DNA of 44,737 nt. Source: Gordonia effusa NBRC 100432 (GTDB taxonomy: Bacteria > Actinomycetota > Actinomycetes > Mycobacteriales > Mycobacteriaceae). The stretch is from contig NZ_BAEH01000045.1 in assembly GCF_000241305.1 (NCBI RefSeq), forward strand, positions 1-44,737. The letters are read 5' to 3'. This document shows positions 41,801-44,737 of the stretch, in pieces (within the stretch, counting starts at the first letter, position 1; each line of letters opens with the position of its first letter). The position numbers and the translations under genes are program-made. The notes below the pieces were generated by a model that searched no databases, was not told where the DNA came from, and was given only the letters and a program-made list of their open reading frames with translations.

Positions 41801-44737
41801 GTGTCAGGTTTGACTTCTATTGTGCCACAGGTGATTTCGAAATATTTCTCACCCTTGGTTGATATTTCCGGCGACTCGGCCGGTCAATTGCCGGCCGATG
41901 TCGAGCGCGTACGCCGGCATGTCGAGGTTGGCCAGTCGCGAGTGCCGGGTGAACATTTGGTCGCCGTTGACGCACCGGGGGGACCGCTAAGCATCTTCTT
42001 GGTGAACGACGACATGCCGTTGTTGGTGGAAGCCGTGCTCGCCACCGTCGAATCACTTGGGCTGACAGTCACTCGCGTGGACCATCCGATACTCAATGTC
42101 GTACGCGACTCCGACGGCGACTTGACGGAGGTACTGACGTCAGATTCCGATGAGGGCACTCCCGAATCGTGGATTTCGCTGCTCGTCACACGCGGCGGGA
42201 CCAACCTTTCGGAAACACAACTCGTCGACGAACTCGACACCGTGGTGCGCCGCGTCGCCGACGTACACCGTGACACTCCACAGATCATCGCCACGCTGGC
42301 CGACCTGGCGGACGGCTGTGGCAGCGGTGATGTTCGCGGTGTCGGCGACGATCATGCTGCGCGTACCGAGGCGGCCGCGCTGGTCAATTGGCTTGTCGAT
42401 GGAAATTTCGTGCCGCTGGGCCACCTGGAAGTGGACGCGGACGGCAACGAGGTGGGAACCGGCTCCGGAATATGGTGCACCGAGGCGGTAGATCACCTGC
42501 GCGAGTACACCCGTCGGTGTGCGGCAGAACACGCCGACCAGGAGTTTCCCCAGGTGTCGACGGTCTTCCTGCACACCGGCATTCAACGCTCCAATTATGT
42601 GATCCTCGTACGTATTCCGGTGATCGGGTCACAATCAGACGGCGCCGAGACGGCTCTGGCCAGTGGCGAACATCGTTTCGTCGGCATCCTGACGACTTTC
42701 GCGCGGCACCAGCCGCTGGTCGACATTCCGGTACTTCGACGTCGCGGCGCGGCGGTACTCGACAAGGCAGGCGTCGACCTGGATTCCTATGTCGGGCACA
42801 GCATGGAGGGGCATCTGGAGACCTACCCCCTCGATGAACTGTTCGCGACGCCCGCCGACGAACTGTCGCGTCGGGTAGCGGGACTCTTGGATGCCGTCGC
42901 CACGCGCTCGTTGCGTGTATTCGTACGCGCCGATCGTCCAGCGCAGATGGTGTCGGCGATGGTCTACCTCCCGCGTGATCGCTACACGACGGCGCTACGC
43001 CTGCGGGTGCAGCAAATCATCGTCGACGAATTCGCCGGCACCGACATGGAATACATCGGTCTGGTGACCCGGTCACCGCTTGCGGCCCTGCAGGTGATGA
43101 TTCGCGCGAATAGTGACGCCGACCAGGATGTATACGCCACCGGTGAGCCAGCGCAGCGTGACCTACAGGATCGACTCACGGAGGCGGTGCGCACCTGGGA
43201 CGATCGCGTCGCGGAATTGGTCCCGAGCCGCATCGACCCGGAACCGTGGCTTGCGGGACTGCCGGAAAGTTACAAAGAACAGCGAACGCCAACCGAGGCG
43301 ATCAAAGACTACGCGCATGTAGTGGGGTTGACGCCCGGAGATATCGCCGTCGAATTGGAGGAACCCGACGCCGAAGACGATCAATGGACGTTCATCCTCT
43401 ACCTCTGCGGGCAGTCGGCCAGCCTCACCGACATGCTGCCGGTGCTGGGAAGCATGGGTTTCGACGTTGACGATGAATATCCGTATCACATCGTGCGTCC
43501 CGATGGTGAGGAGTGTTGGGCATACGAATTCGGCGTGACTCTCGCGCCGGGCGTGACCATCGGCGAACGTAATAGCGACGATGTGCGCCAACGGTTTACC
43601 GACGCTTTCGAGGCGATCTGGCGCGGTGACGCCGGCGTTGATCCATTCAACGCACTGGTGCTGCAGTGCGGACTGAATTGGCGCGGCGTGAGCATGTTGC
43701 GGGCCTATCATGCCTATCTGCGGCAATGTGGATTCGCCTATGGCGCAGCGTATGTCGCCACCGTGCTCGGTGAACATCCGGCGATCACCGGCTTGCTCGG
43801 TGATCTTTTCAAAGCTTCGTTCCGGCCCGGTGAGGCCAATGATGAACTGCGTCAACAGGTTCTGTCCTCGGTGCGTGATGCTTTGCGCGAGGTCATCAGC
43901 CTGGACGCCGACCGGGTGATCTCCGCGCTGTTGTCGGTGATGACCGCGACATCGCGCACAAACTTCTATGTCGAAGACGCGCCGGACGATCCCGACGCGC
44001 TCGGTCGTGCCCTCGCATTTAAGTTGCGTCCGAGGGAGATTCCACAGACACCGCAGCCGCGGCCCGAGCACGAGATCTTCGTCTACTCGCCGCGCGTTGA
44101 GGGGGTGCACCTTCGATTCGGTGCGGTCGCGCGTGGTGGCCTCCGCTGGTCGGACCGACCCGCGGACTTCCGCACCGAAATCCTAGGTCTGGTCAAAGCG
44201 CAAGCGGTGAAAAACGCCGTCATCGTGCCGGTTGGCGCGAAAGGTGGATTCGTCGTCAAGCGCCCGCGCGGTGCGGCCCAGGCGCCCGAGGGCGTTGTCT
44301 GCTATCGAGAGTTCATCGCCGCGCTATTGTCGGTGACCGACAATATCGATCGACGTACCGGCGACGTACTCCCGGCGCCATCGGTGGTACGGCGCGATGG
44401 CGACGATACCTACCTGGTGGTCGCGGCGGACAAGGGAACCGCACGATTCTCCGACACCGCGAATTCTGTTGCCGCCCTTTATGGTTTCTGGTTGGGCGAT
44501 GCTTTCGCGTCCGGCGGGTCGGCCGGCTATGACCATAAAGCTATGGGCATCACCGCACGCGGGGCATGGGAGTCGGTCAAACGCCATTTCCGGGAGATTG
44601 GCGTCGACACCCAGACCCAGGACTTCACCGTGGTGGGTGTCGGGGATATGAGCGGTGACGTCTTCGGCAATGGCATGCTCCTTTCCGAACATATCCGCCT
44701 GGTCGCGGCGTTCGACCATCGCCACGTTTTCATCGAT
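41801..44737 (+). CDS. gdh: NAD-specific glutamate dehydrogenase, 180-kDa class (3' truncated)
   Basis: The frame is open from GTG 41801 to the window edge, 979 codons, with no stop; the family is about 1600 residues, so roughly the C-terminal 40% is missing. A GAGG lies 9 bases upstream; TTG 41795 is an alternative start. The N-terminal half carries the ACT-like regulatory regions. The catalytic region begins near residue 765 with GVHLRFGAVARGGLRWSDRP, and VIVPVGAKGGFVVKRP supplies active-site lysines. VGVGDMSGDVFGNGML starts the NAD-binding domain. The enzyme oxidises glutamate to 2-oxoglutarate and ammonium. In mycobacteria the orthologue (Rv2476c) is inhibited by GarA under PknG control. 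It follows ettA in mycobacteria; here two genes intervene. Confidence 0.95.
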   Translation, partial: MSGLTSIVPQVISKYFSPLVDISGDSAGQLPADVERVRRHVEVGQSRVPGEHLVAVDAPGGPLSIFLVNDDMPLLVEAVLATVESLGLTVTRVDHPILNVVRDSDGDLTEVLTSDSDEGTPESWISLLVTRGGTNLSETQLVDELDTVVRRVADVHRDTPQIIATLADLADGCGSGDVRGVGDDHAARTEAAALVNWLVDGNFVPLGHLEVDADGNEVGTGSGIWCTEAVDHLREYTRRCAAEHADQEFPQVSTVFLHTGIQRSNYVILVRIPVIGSQSDGAETALASGEHRFVGILTTFARHQPLVDIPVLRRRGAAVLDKAGVDLDSYVGHSMEGHLETYPLDELFATPADELSRRVAGLLDAVATRSLRVFVRADRPAQMVSAMVYLPRDRYTTALRLRVQQIIVDEFAGTDMEYIGLVTRSPLAALQVMIRANSDADQDVYATGEPAQRDLQDRLTEAVRTWDDRVAELVPSRIDPEPWLAGLPESYKEQRTPTEAIKDYAHVVGLTPGDIAVELEEPDAEDDQWTFILYLCGQSASLTDMLPVLGSMGFDVDDEYPYHIVRPDGEECWAYEFGVTLAPGVTIGERNSDDVRQRFTDAFEAIWRGDAGVDPFNALVLQCGLNWRGVSMLRAYHAYLRQCGFAYGAAYVATVLGEHPAITGLLGDLFKASFRPGEANDELRQQVLSSVRDALREVISLDADRVISALLSVMTATSRTNFYVEDAPDDPDALGRALAFKLRPREIPQTPQPRPEHEIFVYSPRVEGVHLRFGAVARGGLRWSDRPADFRTEILGLVKAQAVKNAVIVPVGAKGGFVVKRPRGAAQAPEGVVCYREFIAALLSVTDNIDRRTGDVLPAPSVVRRDGDDTYLVVAADKGTARFSDTANSVAALYGFWLGDAFASGGSAGYDHKAMGITARGAWESVKRHFREIGVDTQTQDFTVVGVGDMSGDVFGNGMLLSEHIRLVAAFDHRHVFID

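Overview
The window looks like a chromosomal segment of a mycolic-acid-making actinobacterium (order Mycobacteriales, the Mycobacterium/Gordonia/Rhodococcus group). The evidence is high GC, protein matches to mycobacterial families, a mycolate-motif reductase (CmrA/Rv2509 type), a CopD-CtaG fusion, a SulP-carbonic anhydrase fusion and a 180-kDa-class NAD-glutamate dehydrogenase. Genus cannot be fixed from the sequence alone. No insertion sequence, prophage or CRISPR array is visible.

Layout. (1) 1-3833: tail of a HerA-like DUF853 ATPase, then on the minus strand padR - fadH - cmrA. (2) 3834-7453: a lower-GC stretch with an Arg/Trp-rich 36-residue small gene and its own hairpin terminator, an unusual 799-residue membrane protein whose alpha/beta-hydrolase motifs lie on both sides of a large multi-helix region, and a VapBC toxin-antitoxin pair with a repeat-rich operator. 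(3) 7460-23917: a nitrate-assimilation and molybdenum-cofactor cluster of about 16 kb. It has moeA-moaCB-moaE (minus), moaA-moaD-narK-nnaR (plus), then nirB-nirD-cbiX (minus) and a nasN-mobA/moeA unit (minus). NasN is a single-chain nitrate reductase carrying its own flavodoxin and FAD/NADPH modules. (4) 24112-28201: a beta-oxidation-type operon (thiolase, crotonase, two acyl-CoA dehydrogenase subunits). (5) 28229-31820: eat-eutB-eutC, a minimal ethanolamine uptake and deamination operon. (6) 32083-41674: HAD hydrolase, tRNA-Arg(TCT), the CopD/CtaG copper/cytochrome oxidase factor, an SSB paralogue, SulP-carbonic anhydrase, EttA, a LysR regulator and a SnoaL-like protein. (7) 41801-end: NAD-glutamate dehydrogenase, cut by the window edge.

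How it works together. NarK imports nitrate, NasN reduces it to nitrite with NADPH, and NirBD (sirohaem, with CbiX as the probable iron chelatase) reduces nitrite to ammonium. The moa/moe/mob genes supply the bis-MGD cofactor. NnaR, a HemD-like regulator coupled to narK, is the probable local activator. Two consecutive GlnR-type sites lie upstream of nirB, and a similar pair spaced 22 bp apart lies upstream of the ethanolamine operon. This suggests one nitrogen-limitation circuit controls both nitrogen sources. Glutamate dehydrogenase at the right end belongs to the same nitrogen theme.

Most of the window is ordinary, well-known gene content. The items most worth a second look are the split membrane hydrolase, the Arg/Trp-rich small gene, the MobA-MoeA fusion with an eroded MoeA half, the GlnR-like pair at the ethanolamine operon, and a dispersed stem-loop repeat seen after ssb and after ettA.
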